64,000 nt of DNA from Citrobacter sp. JGM124. Its GTDB lineage: Bacteria; Pseudomonadota; Gammaproteobacteria; Enterobacterales; Enterobacteriaceae. The first letter of the stretch is position 1, and each line of letters begins with the position of its first letter. The stretch spans positions 124,001 through 188,000 of the forward strand of contig NZ_JAERJD010000007.1 of assembly GCF_018257795.1 (NCBI RefSeq). The letters are read 5' to 3'. Both the position numbers and the translations under genes were made by a program. Below the pieces are notes generated by a model, which worked only from the letters and a program-made list of their open reading frames with translations, ran no database searches and was not told where the DNA came from. This document shows positions 39,781 to 49,845 of the stretch, piece after piece.

Positions 39781-39781
39781 G

Positions 39782-40861
39782 CTATAAAGACTCTACCTTC
39801 TCAAAGGCTTTGAACAGAATATCCGGTGATAGCGCAACAGGCAGAGCATGGATAGACTCCCCCGGTTGCAGAGCCCGCGCAATGACTTTATCCAGCTGTT
39901 CACGGTGATGAATATCCACATCCAGTTCAGCGAGTTTAGTGGGCAGATTAAAACGTGCAAATGCCGCCGTTAACTGTTCCAGCACATCGTCTTGTCCCAG
40001 TAGCGCACTCTGCACCAAAATCCCGTACGCGACTTTTGTGCCATGCAGAAAACGGTCCGTCTGTGGCAATGTCGTCAGGCCATTATGTATGGCGTGGGCT
40101 GCGGCCACCCGGGTATAGCGCTCACCCAGGCCCCCGACCATCCCTCCTCCGGCAATGATAGCGTCAACCACATCAAGAAATGCCTGACTCAACAGCCCAT
40201 TCTGGCTATCTTCCAGCGCTTGCTCGCTGCTTTCCAGCAACACATCACGGATACTCAAGGCCGCATTCAGGCCTAAACGTACAGTGAGTGGCAGGTGTTC
40301 AGGTTGCGGGCTTAACACCACAGCTTCGTACCATTTTGCCAGGGTGTCCCCGATACCTGCCAGTAGATATTCTGCGGGAGCTTTGAGAATAATATTCGGT
40401 TCAACTAAAACTAAATGATTGGCATCGTTGAATATTTCGTATCCCAGAGCCTGCCCGGCATCATTGTACCAGACCGACAACGGTGTCCAGGCTGCGCAGG
40501 TCGCTGCAATGGTGGGGATCGCCACCAGTGGTGTTTTTAGCCTGCGGGCAACAGCCTTGGCCGTATCAAGTAAAGTCCCGCCACCGATGCCAATAACCAC
40601 CTGAGAAGAACCTGCTGAATCAAACAGTTGCTGGACATCCTTTTCACTGCAATGACCGCGAAACAAAATGTGTTTTGCCCCAGGCAAGGAAAACGCCTCA
40701 GGTAAAAAAGGGCGTGCTGCCGCCAGGGCTCTTTCACCGTAAATCCATACAGCATGGCTCAGTTGTTCTTCAGTATAAAACTCACTCAGGCGGGAAAGTG
40801 CCCCCGGATGGGAAAAGTAATTCGCGGGGCCGGTAACGACACGGATGGCGGTGCTGGGCAT
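39782..40861 (-). CDS. hcxA: Hydroxycarboxylate dehydrogenase HcxA (YbdH)
   Basis: 359 aa iron-dependent alcohol dehydrogenase-like protein of the glycerol dehydrogenase group. IGIGGGTLLDTAKAVARRL is the nucleotide-binding motif. Metal-binding residues lie in GIGDTLAKWYEA and the H-rich region AAAHAIHNGL. It is highly similar to E. coli YbdH, described as reducing 2-oxo acids with NADPH. In E. coli it is divergent from and adjacent to ybdL (mtnE); here the salvage island lies between them. Reduction of the methionine keto acid KMTB is a plausible role, but this is inference. Confidence 0.93.
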   Translation of the reverse strand: MPSTAIRVVTGPANYFSHPGALSRLSEFYTEEQLSHAVWIYGERALAAARPFLPEAFSLPGAKHILFRGHCSEKDVQQLFDSAGSSQVVIGIGGGTLLDTAKAVARRLKTPLVAIPTIAATCAAWTPLSVWYNDAGQALGYEIFNDANHLVLVEPNIILKAPAEYLLAGIGDTLAKWYEAVVLSPQPEHLPLTVRLGLNAALSIRDVLLESSEQALEDSQNGLLSQAFLDVVDAIIAGGGMVGGLGERYTRVAAAHAIHNGLTTLPQTDRFLHGTKVAYGILVQSALLGQDDVLEQLTAAFARFNLPTKLAELDVDIHHREQLDKVIARALQPGESIHALPVALSPDILFKAFEKVESL

Positions 40862-40906
40862 GATTCACTTCCTTTACGGTTGTCGTGGTAAAGATTTAGC
40901 ACTAAT

Positions 40907-40930
40907 ATATGTCCAGACTTCTGGACGGCT
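40907..40930. promoter_or_regulatory. MetJ operator candidate between hcxA and the ABC importer
   Basis: Three abutting 8-bp units resemble the met box AGACGTCT: ATATGTCC (5/8), AGACTTCT (7/8) and GGACGGCT (6/8). The tandem 8-bp register is the signature of MetJ operators. It could serve both divergent promoters. Confidence 0.72.
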
Positions 40931-41032
40931 AATATCATTTCGTTTTATCTTATGCTTTTTCACTCATTGCTCGCAACCCGTAAGGCCGTTAAAAATTTGA
41001 ATCCGTTTATTAAAACTGAAGCAGGCCCCAGC

Positions 41033-42538
41033 ATGAGTCCATCGAACCGTCTTGAGATGCGTGATATCTCTATTGCCTTCGGCGGCTTTAATGCCCTGAC
41101 AAAAGTAGAATTTGCACTTAATGGTGGACAAATACATGCCCTGACCGGTGCTAACGGTGCCGGAAAATCAACATTGATGGCTGTGCTTTCCGGGGCCTAT
41201 GACCATTATCAGGGACAGATCCTGATTAACGGTACCGAGGTTAACATTCGTACGCCACGTGATGCCAAACTTGTGGGTATTCATCTGGTTCAGCAGGAAG
41301 TTGATGTGGCATTAGTCCCGGGTCTTAGCGTGGCAGAAAATATCATGCTCGATAAGCTGGCAGAACCCGGGCATATCTATCACTGGGGTGATATTTACCG
41401 ACAAGCACGTATCGCTCTGGCGCCTCTTGAAATCGATATTGATATCCGTAAACGTATTGAGCAATGCTCCCTGGCGGAAAAACAGCAAGTTTTGCTGGCA
41501 CGGGCTCTCTCCCACCATTGCCGTTTTCTGATCCTTGATGAACCCACGGCCCCCCTCGATGGCCAGGAGAGTGCCCACCTGTTCCGGGTGGTCAAAAATC
41601 TTCAGCAACAGGGAATGGGGGTGGTGTTTATTTCCCACCGAATCCATGAACTCAAAGAAATCTGTGACCAGATGACAGTGTTGCGTGATGGTCACTTTAT
41701 CTGTAGCGAGGCAATGGAAACGCTGAGTGGCGAAAACATTGTTGAAAAAATGCTGGGCCATCACCTGGAGGAAGTGTATCCCCCTGCCAGACCTGCCGTC
41801 GCGGACCTTCCATTACTCCGGGTTACCGGCCTTCATGACGACGCAATACTGCGCAATATCTCACTATGCTTACGCAAAGGTGAAATTCTCGGTATTGCCG
41901 GGCTGGCCGGGGCGGGGAAAACCGAATTATGCAAAGCGCTGTTTGGCGCAACCCCCAGTCAACTGCAAAGCGGTGAACTACGTGGGCAGGCCTGGCGCCC
42001 AAAAGATCCCGCCGACTCAGTAAGCCGCGGCGTGGTTCTGGTGCCTGAAGAACGTCGTAAAGAAGGCATTTTCATCGACGAGTCTATCACCATGAACCTG
42101 GCCGTCAGTGCTGATTTCCGCTTCTCACGCTTTGGCTTCTTTAACCACCATAAAGCCCATAGCTGGGCCCAGCAGATAATCAAACGATTAGGGATCCGCA
42201 CCCTTGGACCGGCCCAAACCTTAAGGCGCCTTTCTGGGGGAAATCAGCAAAAGGTAGCAATTGGTAAATGGCTGTGTAATGACGCCGAGGTGCTGATTTT
42301 TGATGAACCCACCAAAGGTGTCGATATTAAAGCCAAAAGCGAACTCTTTGTATTAATCGACCAGCTTGCTCGTCAGGGAAAAGGGGTCATTTATGCCTCT
42401 GGTGAATTTTCTGAATTGGTTGGGTTATGTGACCGAATTTGTGTCCTGTGGGACGGAAAAATCGTTGCCGAGCTCGACGGGCATCAGGCAACAGAAGAGA
42501 CCCTTTTACACTACTCCACTGGAGGAGCATCCGCGTGA
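41033..42538 (+). CDS. Sugar-type ABC importer ATPase (two nucleotide-binding domains), putative MTR importer
   Basis: 501 aa from ATG 41033 (MSPSNRLEMRDISIAFGG), which gives the normal RbsA-type N-terminus. The frame is open 27 codons further upstream. Domain 1 has Walker A GANGAGKST and Walker B ILDEPTAPLD but a degenerate signature (SLAEKQQ). Domain 2 has a variant Walker A GLAGAGKTE and an intact signature LSGGNQQK. This asymmetry is normal for the ribose/xylose family. A MetJ site upstream and mtn genes downstream suggest methylthioribose import. It overlaps the permease by GTGA. Confidence 0.88.
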   Translation: MSPSNRLEMRDISIAFGGFNALTKVEFALNGGQIHALTGANGAGKSTLMAVLSGAYDHYQGQILINGTEVNIRTPRDAKLVGIHLVQQEVDVALVPGLSVAENIMLDKLAEPGHIYHWGDIYRQARIALAPLEIDIDIRKRIEQCSLAEKQQVLLARALSHHCRFLILDEPTAPLDGQESAHLFRVVKNLQQQGMGVVFISHRIHELKEICDQMTVLRDGHFICSEAMETLSGENIVEKMLGHHLEEVYPPARPAVADLPLLRVTGLHDDAILRNISLCLRKGEILGIAGLAGAGKTELCKALFGATPSQLQSGELRGQAWRPKDPADSVSRGVVLVPEERRKEGIFIDESITMNLAVSADFRFSRFGFFNHHKAHSWAQQIIKRLGIRTLGPAQTLRRLSGGNQQKVAIGKWLCNDAEVLIFDEPTKGVDIKAKSELFVLIDQLARQGKGVIYASGEFSELVGLCDRICVLWDGKIVAELDGHQATEETLLHYSTGGASA

Positions 42539-43533
42539 GTCATACCCCCCCTTTGAAGGCCACACAGTCTGGCCGCCATCAGTTTTTTGAATTTCTCTAT
42601 AAATGGGGGATGTTAATCACTGTTGTGGCACTGATTGCCCTGTTTGGTATCGCTTCCGATAGTTTTTTGGAAGTGAACAATATCATCAACATTCTACGCT
42701 CGATTGCGATAGTAACCGTCATTGCCATTGGCGTTTCCATTTCACTCACCGTGGGAGGATTTGACTTATCCGTTGGTTCCACTGCCTCGCTGGCCAATGC
42801 GTTAGTGATCTCCCTGTTCGTATGGCATGGTTTTGGCACGACTGGAGCCATTGTCATCACCCTGCTGCTATGTACCCTGGTGGGCCTGTTTAATGCCTTT
42901 TTGATTGTGGTGTTAAAGATCCCCGATATGCTCGCCACCCTGGCCAGCCTGTTTGTAATTCAGGGGGTGGCAATGACTTACAGCTACGGCGGTTCCATTA
43001 CCGCCAACATGATGCTCCCTGATGGGGATATGGCAGAAGGCATTATTCCCGCCAGTTTTTCATCCCTCGGCCAGGTGCCAACCATTGTGATCATCATGCT
43101 GGTTGTCACGTTGGTGGCCCAACTGGGACTCTCGCTCACACGGTATGGTCGTCGTATGTACGCCATTGGCGGTAACCCACAGGCAGCGCGCTTGTCAGGT
43201 ATTCGGACCACCCGCTATCGGGTCGCGGCCTATGTTTTGGCCTCATTACTGGCCGGGCTCGGCGGGATTTTACTGGCCTCACGTATTGGGTCCTCCCAAG
43301 TCAATGCCGGCAGTGGTTATCTGATGGATGCCGTAGCAGCAGCCTGGATTGGTTTCTCCCTGGCGGGTTCGGGCAAGCCAAACGCACTCGGCACTCTGGT
43401 GGGGGCCATTATTCTTGGTGTCCTGCAAAACGGTCTGGTCATGCTATCAGTCCCTTATTATGCCATGGACATTATTAAAGGCCTGGTGCTGGCAGCAGCC
43501 CTGGCTATCACCTATATCCAACAACGACGCTAA
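42535..43533 (+). CDS. Sugar-type ABC importer permease, putative MTR importer
   Basis: 332 aa. The start is GTG 42535, overlapping the ATPase stop, preceded by a strong GGAGGA. The frame extends further upstream only as a shadow inside the ATPase gene. About nine membrane segments with the RbsC/BPD_transp_2 signature (GGFDLSVGSTASLANALV, AIGGNPQAARLSGI, AAWIGFSLAGSGKPNALGTLVGA). The substrate is inferred from context as a thiosugar. Confidence 0.9.
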   Translation: MSHTPPLKATQSGRHQFFEFLYKWGMLITVVALIALFGIASDSFLEVNNIINILRSIAIVTVIAIGVSISLTVGGFDLSVGSTASLANALVISLFVWHGFGTTGAIVITLLLCTLVGLFNAFLIVVLKIPDMLATLASLFVIQGVAMTYSYGGSITANMMLPDGDMAEGIIPASFSSLGQVPTIVIIMLVVTLVAQLGLSLTRYGRRMYAIGGNPQAARLSGIRTTRYRVAAYVLASLLAGLGGILLASRIGSSQVNAGSGYLMDAVAAAWIGFSLAGSGKPNALGTLVGAIILGVLQNGLVMLSVPYYAMDIIKGLVLAAALAITYIQQRR

Positions 43534-43545
43534 CAGGACATCACC

Positions 43546-44610
43546 ATGAAAAAATTTACTGCTTCATTACTGGCACTCAGCCTCATTGCCGCGCTTCCTG
43601 TCAAGGCCGCCGTTGTCGCCCCAGTACCGGAAAAAATCGCCCAACATGAGGGCCCCATCCGTATTGCGGTTATTCGTAACCTCGGTTCTGATGATAACAC
43701 CACCCAATTTGTGGCAGGCGCGGTGCAGCAAGCTAAAAAACTGGGTTTTAAAGTCAGCACATTCCTGAGTAATGGTGATGATGCCCGCTTCCAGGACTTT
43801 ATTAATCAGGCGATTAGCCAGAAATACGATGGGATCATTCTCTCCCAGGGACGAGCGCCTTACTCCACTGAATTGATTAAAAAGGCGATAGATGCAGGGA
43901 TCGCGGTTTCCGTATTTGATACCTCCGTAGAGGGAGATATCCCGGGACTGACTGTCACCCAGCAGGATGATGCCTCACTAACAGACCTCTCTTTTGGTCA
44001 GCTGGTGAAAGACTTTAATGGCAAGGCCAACATTGTCAAACTCTGGGTCGCAGGTTTCCCGCCAATGGATCGTCGTCAGGCGGCTTACCAGAAACTGTTA
44101 AAAGCCAACCCAGGGATTGTTGAGCTGGAATCTATTGGTGCTGTCTCTTCGGATGTTCAGGGGGACACGGCTAACAAAGTCGGTGCCATCCTGGCGAAAT
44201 ACCCGAAAGGCAAAATTGATGCTATCTGGGGAACCTGGGATGCCTTTAGCCAGGGAGCCTATAAAGCCCTGCAAGAAAATGGCCGTAACGAGATTAAACT
44301 CTACAGCATTGATATCTCTAACCAGGATTTGCAGTTAATGCGTGAGGCTAATAGCCCCTGGAAAGTCAGCGTCGCAGTAGATCCGAAACTGATAGGGGCA
44401 ACCAATGTACGTTTGCTGGCAAAGAAAATTGCCGGTGAAGAAACACCGCAAACTTATGATTTTAAAGCCGCGGTGATCCCACAAGCCTTACTGGTCAGCC
44501 AGCCTGAGGCGATAAATGTTGCCGGACTGGGGAACATTATTCCAGGCTGGGGCCAGACCGACGACTTTATTGCGCCCTGGTTTGCCACCCTTGAAGCAAA
44601 AAACAAGTAA
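43546..44610 (+). CDS. Periplasmic sugar-binding protein, putative MTR importer
   Basis: 354 aa. Signal peptide with probable cleavage after PVKA (about residue 21). A type 1 periplasmic-binding fold (Peripla_BP_4 type) includes IRIAVIRNLGSDDNTTQFVAG, DGIILSQGRAPYS and IDAIWGTWDAFSQGAYKAL. Aromatic residues in the second lobe (WGTWDAF) could contact a hydrophobic substituent such as a methylthio group, which is speculation. Third gene of the importer operon. Confidence 0.9.
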   Translation: MKKFTASLLALSLIAALPVKAAVVAPVPEKIAQHEGPIRIAVIRNLGSDDNTTQFVAGAVQQAKKLGFKVSTFLSNGDDARFQDFINQAISQKYDGIILSQGRAPYSTELIKKAIDAGIAVSVFDTSVEGDIPGLTVTQQDDASLTDLSFGQLVKDFNGKANIVKLWVAGFPPMDRRQAAYQKLLKANPGIVELESIGAVSSDVQGDTANKVGAILAKYPKGKIDAIWGTWDAFSQGAYKALQENGRNEIKLYSIDISNQDLQLMREANSPWKVSVAVDPKLIGATNVRLLAKKIAGEETPQTYDFKAAVIPQALLVSQPEAINVAGLGNIIPGWGQTDDFIAPWFATLEAKNK

Positions 44611-44693
44611 CACCATACGGGGTTCAATGCCCAATTTTGCTGGGGAAGATGCTGCATTGCTTCCCCTTTGTCAGTAATGAAGAGGAGTCTGTC

Positions 44694-45932
44694 ATGGGAT
44701 TACCCCAGCCGGAGTACAGTCGCAATATGCGGCTTATCGGTCACAGTGATCAGGGGGGAAGGCCAGATGGCGTGCAGGTCATGGTGCACCGAGGCTATGC
44801 CTATATTGGCCATATGGTTTCGCAAGGTTTTTCCATTGTTGATGTCCGTGATCCCAGGGATCCCAAAGCCGCAGGTTTTGTCCCTGCCCCACCTGGGACG
44901 TGGAATATTCACCTCCAGACTCATGATGATTTGTTGCTGGTCATCAATGCCCGGGATCTGTTTGCCGATACCCGGTTTGCCGATGAGAAGGTCTATTACA
45001 CCCGCTCAGTTGGGGAAACGGTAAAGGATGTTACTGACAAAGGCTGGAGCGCCGGATTACGGATTTTTGATATTTCGACCCCGGATAAGCCACAAGAGAT
45101 CAGTTTTCTGTCATTAAATGGCATTGGTATTCACCGCTGCTGGTATGTTGGCGGACGCTGGGCTTATGTTTCTGCCCTGATTGACGGATTCAGTGATTAT
45201 ATCTTTCTGACGATTGATCTGGCAGATCCCCGCCACCCCAAGGTGGCAGGTAACTGGTGGCTACCCGGTATGAATAGTGCCGCAGGTGAACAACCAGACT
45301 GGCCAGCTGGCCAGCGTTACGCGCTACATCATGCCATTATCAGTGGCGATACGGCTTATGCCAGCTGGCGGGACGGGGGGCTAACGCTGCTGGATGTGGC
45401 AGATCGCAGCCAGCCCAGGCTGATTAGCCACCGTAACTGGAGTCCTCCTTTTGGTGGGGGTACCCATACCGCACTGCCGTTACCCGACAGAGACCTGCTG
45501 GTGGTTCTGGATGAAGCAGTACTCGACAATCAGCAAGACGGGGAAAAACTGATCTGGTTGTTTGACATTCGAGATCCGGCAAACCCGGTGAGCATCGCCA
45601 CTTTTCCCCAGCCTGATGAAATTGATTACGCCGCAAAAGGGGCACATTTTGGCCCGCATAATCTGCATGAAAACAGACCGGGCAGTTTTATTAGCTCAAC
45701 CCTGATTTTTGCTACCTATCAGAATGCGGGTGTAAGGGCCTACGACATTTCAAACCCTTACCGTCCAGTCGAAACCGGGGCCCTCGTTCCCGCGGCACCA
45801 GAAAAAATGATGGATACTCGCCCCGGACGTCCAAAAATCATTCAGTCCTGCGATGTGTTCGTCGATGCTGGGGGTATTATCTACAGCACTGATTATAACG
45901 GTGGCTTATCCATTATTGAGTACCTGGGATAG
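44694..45932 (+). CDS. LVIVD-repeat protein of the salvage island
   Basis: 412 aa from ATG 44694, preceded by GAGGAG. No signal peptide, so probably cytosolic. Repeats of about 40 residues have the LVIVD pattern, for example YAYIGHMVSQGFSIVDVRDPRDPKAAG, GLRIFDISTPDKPQEI, GLTLLDVADRSQPRLI and GVRAYDISNPYRPVE, predicting a beta-propeller. His-rich spots (WNIHLQTHDD, FGPHNLHENRPGS) could bind metal or act catalytically. The function of such proteins next to sugar importers is not known to me. An enzyme or chaperone for the imported substrate is inferred. Confidence 0.82.
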   Translation: MGLPQPEYSRNMRLIGHSDQGGRPDGVQVMVHRGYAYIGHMVSQGFSIVDVRDPRDPKAAGFVPAPPGTWNIHLQTHDDLLLVINARDLFADTRFADEKVYYTRSVGETVKDVTDKGWSAGLRIFDISTPDKPQEISFLSLNGIGIHRCWYVGGRWAYVSALIDGFSDYIFLTIDLADPRHPKVAGNWWLPGMNSAAGEQPDWPAGQRYALHHAIISGDTAYASWRDGGLTLLDVADRSQPRLISHRNWSPPFGGGTHTALPLPDRDLLVVLDEAVLDNQQDGEKLIWLFDIRDPANPVSIATFPQPDEIDYAAKGAHFGPHNLHENRPGSFISSTLIFATYQNAGVRAYDISNPYRPVETGALVPAAPEKMMDTRPGRPKIIQSCDVFVDAGGIIYSTDYNGGLSIIEYLG

Positions 45933-45936
45933 CCCT

Positions 45937-45963
45937 GCAGGCCTTCTTAAACAGAAGGCCTGC
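45937..45963. terminator. Hairpin between the LVIVD gene and mtnK
   Basis: Perfect 11-bp stem GCAGGCCTTCT / AGAAGGCCTGC with a 5-base loop, between convergent stop codons. It probably terminates both strands. Confidence 0.78.
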
Positions 45964-45968
45964 CTCAT

Positions 45969-47168
45969 TTAGCTTTTCTGCCGTACCCGGGCAATCAGTT
46001 CATCCACCGAGTCTATCTGTTCGGCAATTAAAATGAGGAAGCGCCCCAGTTCAATCGCCGCACCGACACACGCCAGGCGCATTTCTTTATCTTCAATACT
46101 TTCCAGGTCAGCAACATGGGATAAGCCAATGGTGCGACGAATCAGTTCAGTGCCACAAAAACCAACCGCATCAGTCCAGACTTTTTGCAAAAAGTGCGCC
46201 ACATACCCTTCCGTTGCCAGGGCACTATCCCTTGTATTGTTCAGGGCCAGTGCGCTGAAACGCCCGGCAAAGGTAAGCCATAGCACGCGAATATCCTCTA
46301 AACGCTGCTCGCGATAACTGTCTGCATCTCGTGGGCCAAAATGCCCTGGTAACGCACAGTAGTTGAGTAGTAAGTTACCGACAGCGGTGCCAATATCAAA
46401 GCCAACAGGACCAACATAGCCAAACTCAGCATCAATCACTTTCAGGCTTCCCTCTGCCACAAAGATTGAGCCACTATGAATATCGCCATGCAGCAACGCT
46501 TCTGCCTGAGTTAAGAAGCGGTATTTAAGTTGTGCAACTGCCAGCTTTAACGCCTTGTCACTACGCAGGGCCACGACTTGTGGTTCAAGAGCCGCAGGAT
46601 AGTTATTTCGCGCATGTGGCTGGTAGGGATCATTAAAGAATAACTCTTCAGTGATTTCACACATTTCTGGATTAATAAAACGAGCCACCTGAGCTTTTTT
46701 CTCATGAGGATGTAGCCAGAAGTCTGAGGTGTGGAACAGTGTCTGTGCCAGGTACTCACCTAGCTGTGTCGTGGCCTGTGGATAGTGCTGGCCGCGCACC
46801 AGTTCTCCCCGCCAGATACGATGATCAGAGAGGTCTTCCATCACCATAACCGCGAGGCTGGCATCATAATGCAGAATATTAACCGTATGCTGCGGGCTAT
46901 GCTGATAGTGCGCGACCAAGGTTTGTGCTTCCAGGCGTGCGCGGTCTATGGTCAGGGGCCAGGTCTCACCCACGCAACGGACATAAGGCAATGCCTGTTT
47001 AACAATAATCCGGCTTACACCTTGGGGATCAAGAATTTTAAAGACTAAATTGAGATTACCATCCCCCACTTCTTGCGCGTCCACCAGCATGGTCGGATCG
47101 TCAAATCCACCAAATTGTTGGGCATAAGCCACTGCGTCTGCAGCAGTAAACGTGCGATATTGGGACAT
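45969..47168 (-). CDS. mtnK: S-methyl-5-thioribose kinase MtnK
   Basis: 399 aa. It phosphorylates 5-methylthioribose to MTR-1-phosphate with ATP. Protein-kinase-like fold: nucleotide loop [11 protein letters not shown] (about residues 32-43), catalytic [11 protein letters not shown] and metal-binding [18 protein letters not shown] is made from methylthioadenosine by MTA/SAH nucleosidase (gene not in this window) or may be imported. Divergent from mtnA with a MetJ-like operator between. Confidence 0.96.
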   Translation of the reverse strand: MSQYRTFTAADAVAYAQQFGGFDDPTMLVDAQEVGDGNLNLVFKILDPQGVSRIIVKQALPYVRCVGETWPLTIDRARLEAQTLVAHYQHSPQHTVNILHYDASLAVMVMEDLSDHRIWRGELVRGQHYPQATTQLGEYLAQTLFHTSDFWLHPHEKKAQVARFINPEMCEITEELFFNDPYQPHARNNYPAALEPQVVALRSDKALKLAVAQLKYRFLTQAEALLHGDIHSGSIFVAEGSLKVIDAEFGYVGPVGFDIGTAVGNLLLNYCALPGHFGPRDADSYREQRLEDIRVLWLTFAGRFSALALNNTRDSALATEGYVAHFLQKVWTDAVGFCGTELIRRTIGLSHVADLESIEDKEMRLACVGAAIELGRFLILIAEQIDSVDELIARVRQKS

Positions 47169-47205
47169 TGAGCAACCCTCTTATAGAAAAATTAAATAGC
47201 ACTTT

Positions 47206-47221
47206 AGACGTCTATACATCT
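47206..47221. promoter_or_regulatory. MetJ operator between mtnK and mtnA
   Basis: A perfect met box AGACGTCT (47206-47213) is immediately followed by ATACATCT (6/8) in exact 8-bp register. It is the clearest of the three MetJ-like sites in the island and is placed to repress both divergent genes when S-adenosylmethionine is plentiful. Confidence 0.88.
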
Positions 47222-47274
47222 GGAAGGCATGTTGGCACAATATACCGCAGTAACGCAATATGGAATCAGCATCG

Positions 47275-48297
47275 ATGCAAAATTTAAAAACCGCGAGTCT
47301 TGAGGTTAAGCAGAATCAACTGTGGATCCTTTGTCAGCAGTCCCTGCCCCAGCAACAGAATTGGCTACCCGCCCACACAGTGGAGCAGTTGGTTCATCAC
47401 ATTCATACCCTGAGCGTGCGCGGGGCACCGCTGATTGGCCTTTCAGCCAGTCTGTTACTGGCATTACTGGCTGAAAGTGGCCAGTCGCCTCAGCAACTGG
47501 CCATCGCCCTTGATACACTGCGAGCATCAAGGCCAACAGCGGTCAATTTGATGAATAACCTCGACCAAATGAAGCTGGCTCTGGCAGAACCAGACATTGT
47601 GAGCGCCCTCAGCAAGGAAGCCCTGCGACTGGTGGAAGAGGATAAACAGCTCTGTGAGCGTATTGCGAATGCAGGTGCCGCACTCGTCAAACCAGGCAGC
47701 CGATTACTCACCCATTGTAATACCGGGGGGCTGGCAACCGCCGGGGTAGGCACCGCACTTGGCGTTATTCAGCGTGCATTTTCCCAGGGGAAGGTCAACC
47801 ATGTATGGGTGGGCGAGACCCGTCCATTGCTACAAGGGGGAAGATTAACGGCCTGGGAACTGGGTGAACTCGGTATCCCTTATCAGCTAATTTGTGACTC
47901 AATGGCAGCCAGCCTGATGGGGAAAAAACAGGTTGATGCCATTTGGGTGGGTGCTGACCGTATTGCTGCCAATGGCGATGTGGCCAATAAAATTGGCACC
48001 TATAGCCTTGCCGTACTGGCCCATCATCATCAGATCCCCTTTTATGTTGCGGCTCCCGGAACCACTCTGGATACTCATTGCCCATCAGGGGACGCGATCC
48101 CGATTGAACAACGTGCTGCTCGCGAGGTCATGGGCGTTGCGGGGAGTTTTGGTGAGGTTCAGTGGGCACCTGAGCATGCCAGGGTTTACAACCCGGCATT
48201 CGATGTCACTCCTGCTGAACTGATTAGCGGCTGGGTGCTGGATACGGGGGTCGTTACCCCTGCACAGGTTCAGGCCGGTGCCTTTCAGCCCAAGTGA
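47275..48297 (+). CDS. mtnA: Methylthioribose-1-phosphate isomerase MtnA
   Basis: 340 aa from ATG 47275 ([11 protein letters not shown]), matching remembered Klebsiella MtnA; an ATG 15 bases upstream is less likely. eIF2B-like fold. The catalytic Cys148 is in [14 protein letters not shown] and Asp228 in [18 protein letters not shown]. It converts MTR-1-P to methylthioribulose-1-P. The next enzyme, MtnB, is not encoded in this window. Confidence 0.96.
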   Translation: MQNLKTASLEVKQNQLWILCQQSLPQQQNWLPAHTVEQLVHHIHTLSVRGAPLIGLSASLLLALLAESGQSPQQLAIALDTLRASRPTAVNLMNNLDQMKLALAEPDIVSALSKEALRLVEEDKQLCERIANAGAALVKPGSRLLTHCNTGGLATAGVGTALGVIQRAFSQGKVNHVWVGETRPLLQGGRLTAWELGELGIPYQLICDSMAASLMGKKQVDAIWVGADRIAANGDVANKIGTYSLAVLAHHHQIPFYVAAPGTTLDTHCPSGDAIPIEQRAAREVMGVAGSFGEVQWAPEHARVYNPAFDVTPAELISGWVLDTGVVTPAQVQAGAFQPK

Positions 48298-48622
48298 GTA
48301 ACCCGGGTTAAATGAAAAGCTCTGGTTGCCATAATGACTATAAACTGTACCCGAAAGCAGGGCACCCAGTGAAGTAATGCACTGTTTTTTATGGACTCAT
48401 ATTCTCCCGGCGTTAAGGCAGGTTCTTTCGTTTCTGAGTAAAAATGACGCGGGCTGTCGCTGGCGACATCCGCCATGCAAAATATAACAAAAACTGAAAG
48501 GCCTGAGTCCGGTAACCCACCTGCCCCAGGCACGGATGCCTGCCTGAGATAAACCGTCCAGTATGATTGGGACGTTCAGTAAGGCAGGTTGCTATTTAAA
48601 GAATCAAGATAATCACGGGCTG
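48298..48622. other. mtnA/mtnD convergent intergenic region
   Basis: About 325 bases. A 5-bp stem CAGTG/CACTG followed by six T (48367-48390) may terminate mtnA. A hairpin CAGGCA/TGCCTG (48527-48542) may terminate mtnD. TAAGGCAGGTT occurs twice as a direct repeat (near 48414 and 48581), with an inverted copy ACCTGCC near 48519. No gene is visible. The length and repeats are unusual for a convergent gap. Confidence 0.45.
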
Positions 48623-49165
48623 TCAGGGCAATTTAGGGTAGGCATCTGCAATGTTGTCACCGGTAAAACGGGCTATCCATCCTTCTGGATTATCAAAAAT
48701 ACGAATAGCCGTAAAATTGGGTTCAGACCCCATATCAAACCAGTGCGGTGTCCCCGCAGGAACCGAGATAAGGTCGTTCTTTTCACACAGAATCTGGTAA
48801 ACCTTGCCATCCAGGTGCAGACAAAATAACCCGGCACCTTCAACAAAAAAACGCACCTCGTCTTCGCCATGAGTATGTTCCGCGAGAAATTTATTGCGAA
48901 ACGCCTCTTTTTGCGGGTGATCAGCACGCATACTGATCACATCCCAACTCTGATAACCTTTTTCTGCCACCAGTTTATCAATCGCATGCTGGTAAGCATT
49001 AATCACCGTTTCCGGTTCTGGGTCTGCCCCCAAGTCCTGATTGGCTTCCCAGCGCTCAAAACGTACCTGTTTGGCATTCAGTTGCTCACGGATGGCTTCT
49101 GCATCAGTGCTGTGCCAGAGTGGCTCACGGGCTTGAGTCTCTGTAAAAATCGTTAATGCGCTCAT
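48623..49165 (-). CDS. mtnD: Acireductone dioxygenase MtnD
   Basis: 180 aa cupin enzyme. The metal ligands H97, H99, E103 and H141 lie in [10 protein letters not shown] and GTPHWFDMG. With Fe2+ it yields the methionine keto acid KMTB plus formate, and with Ni2+ an off-pathway product plus CO, as known for Klebsiella ARD. It starts by ATGA overlap with the mtnC stop, so mtnC-mtnD form an operon. Confidence 0.96.
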   Translation of the reverse strand: MSALTIFTETQAREPLWHSTDAEAIREQLNAKQVRFERWEANQDLGADPEPETVINAYQHAIDKLVAEKGYQSWDVISMRADHPQKEAFRNKFLAEHTHGEDEVRFFVEGAGLFCLHLDGKVYQILCEKNDLISVPAGTPHWFDMGSEPNFTAIRIFDNPEGWIARFTGDNIADAYPKLP

Positions 49166-49845
49166 GACGAAAGTGACTCCAGGTTAATGTTATCAAAACG
49201 GCTGACTTGCGGGTGGTGACTCACCGCATCAGGCTCGCCACGAATTAGCTGCAAGGTATGCCAGCCTGCCGCCTCAGCAGCGTCCAGCTCCTGGTGAATA
49301 TCAGACAAGAACAGCAAGGTGTCCGTCGGCAACCCAATTTGTTCGGCAATACGCTGGTAAGACCGGACCTCACGTTTAGCGCCCACATGGGTATCAAAAT
49401 AACCACTGAATAGCGCAGTAATGTCCCCCGCATCGCTATAACCCACTAACAGTTTTTGGGCGGCAACGGAACCTGAAGAGTAGATATACAGATCCAGACC
49501 TTGCTGTTTCCAGGACTGTAATACTGGCAAAACATCCGCATAAAGATGGCCGGTAAAATCCCCTTGCTCATAACCGTAACGCCAGATTAACCCTTGCAAT
49601 GCTTTGAGGGAGGTTGATTTACGGTCCTCGTCCATAAAAGTAAACAACACGTCAATCAAGCGTTCAGCATCTGCCTGTGGTTCGTCTATCTCGGCACGCA
49701 GCTGATTTAAAATATCCTGAATGTCTTGCTGATTGTCACGGACAAAACTGGCCATTCTTTGCCGGGCATAGGGAAATAGCACATGATGAACAAAACGAAT
49801 ATCTGTGATAGTTCCTTCAATATCGGTCACGATAGCGCGAATCAT
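49162..49845 (-). CDS. mtnC: Enolase-phosphatase MtnC (E1)
   Basis: 227 aa HAD-superfamily enzyme ([15 protein letters not shown] with D8 and E10; [25 protein letters not shown]). It enolises and dephosphorylates diketo-methylthiopentyl phosphate to acireductone. The start is ATG 49845 with GGAG five bases upstream; the frame continues upstream without a better start. In Klebsiella/Serratia-type clusters mtnB normally lies directly upstream, but here only 310 bp separate mtnC from mtnE. Confidence 0.95.
   Translation of the reverse strand: MIRAIVTDIEGTITDIRFVHHVLFPYARQRMASFVRDNQQDIQDILNQLRAEIDEPQADAERLIDVLFTFMDEDRKSTSLKALQGLIWRYGYEQGDFTGHLYADVLPVLQSWKQQGLDLYIYSSGSVAAQKLLVGYSDAGDITALFSGYFDTHVGAKREVRSYQRIAEQIGLPTDTLLFLSDIHQELDAAEAAGWHTLQLIRGEPDAVSHHPQVSRFDNINLESLSS

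Noticed and set aside
42439..42534. N-terminal extension of the ABC permease
   Set aside because: It lies within the ATPase gene; GTG 42535 with GGAGGA upstream and a GTGA overlap is the better start.
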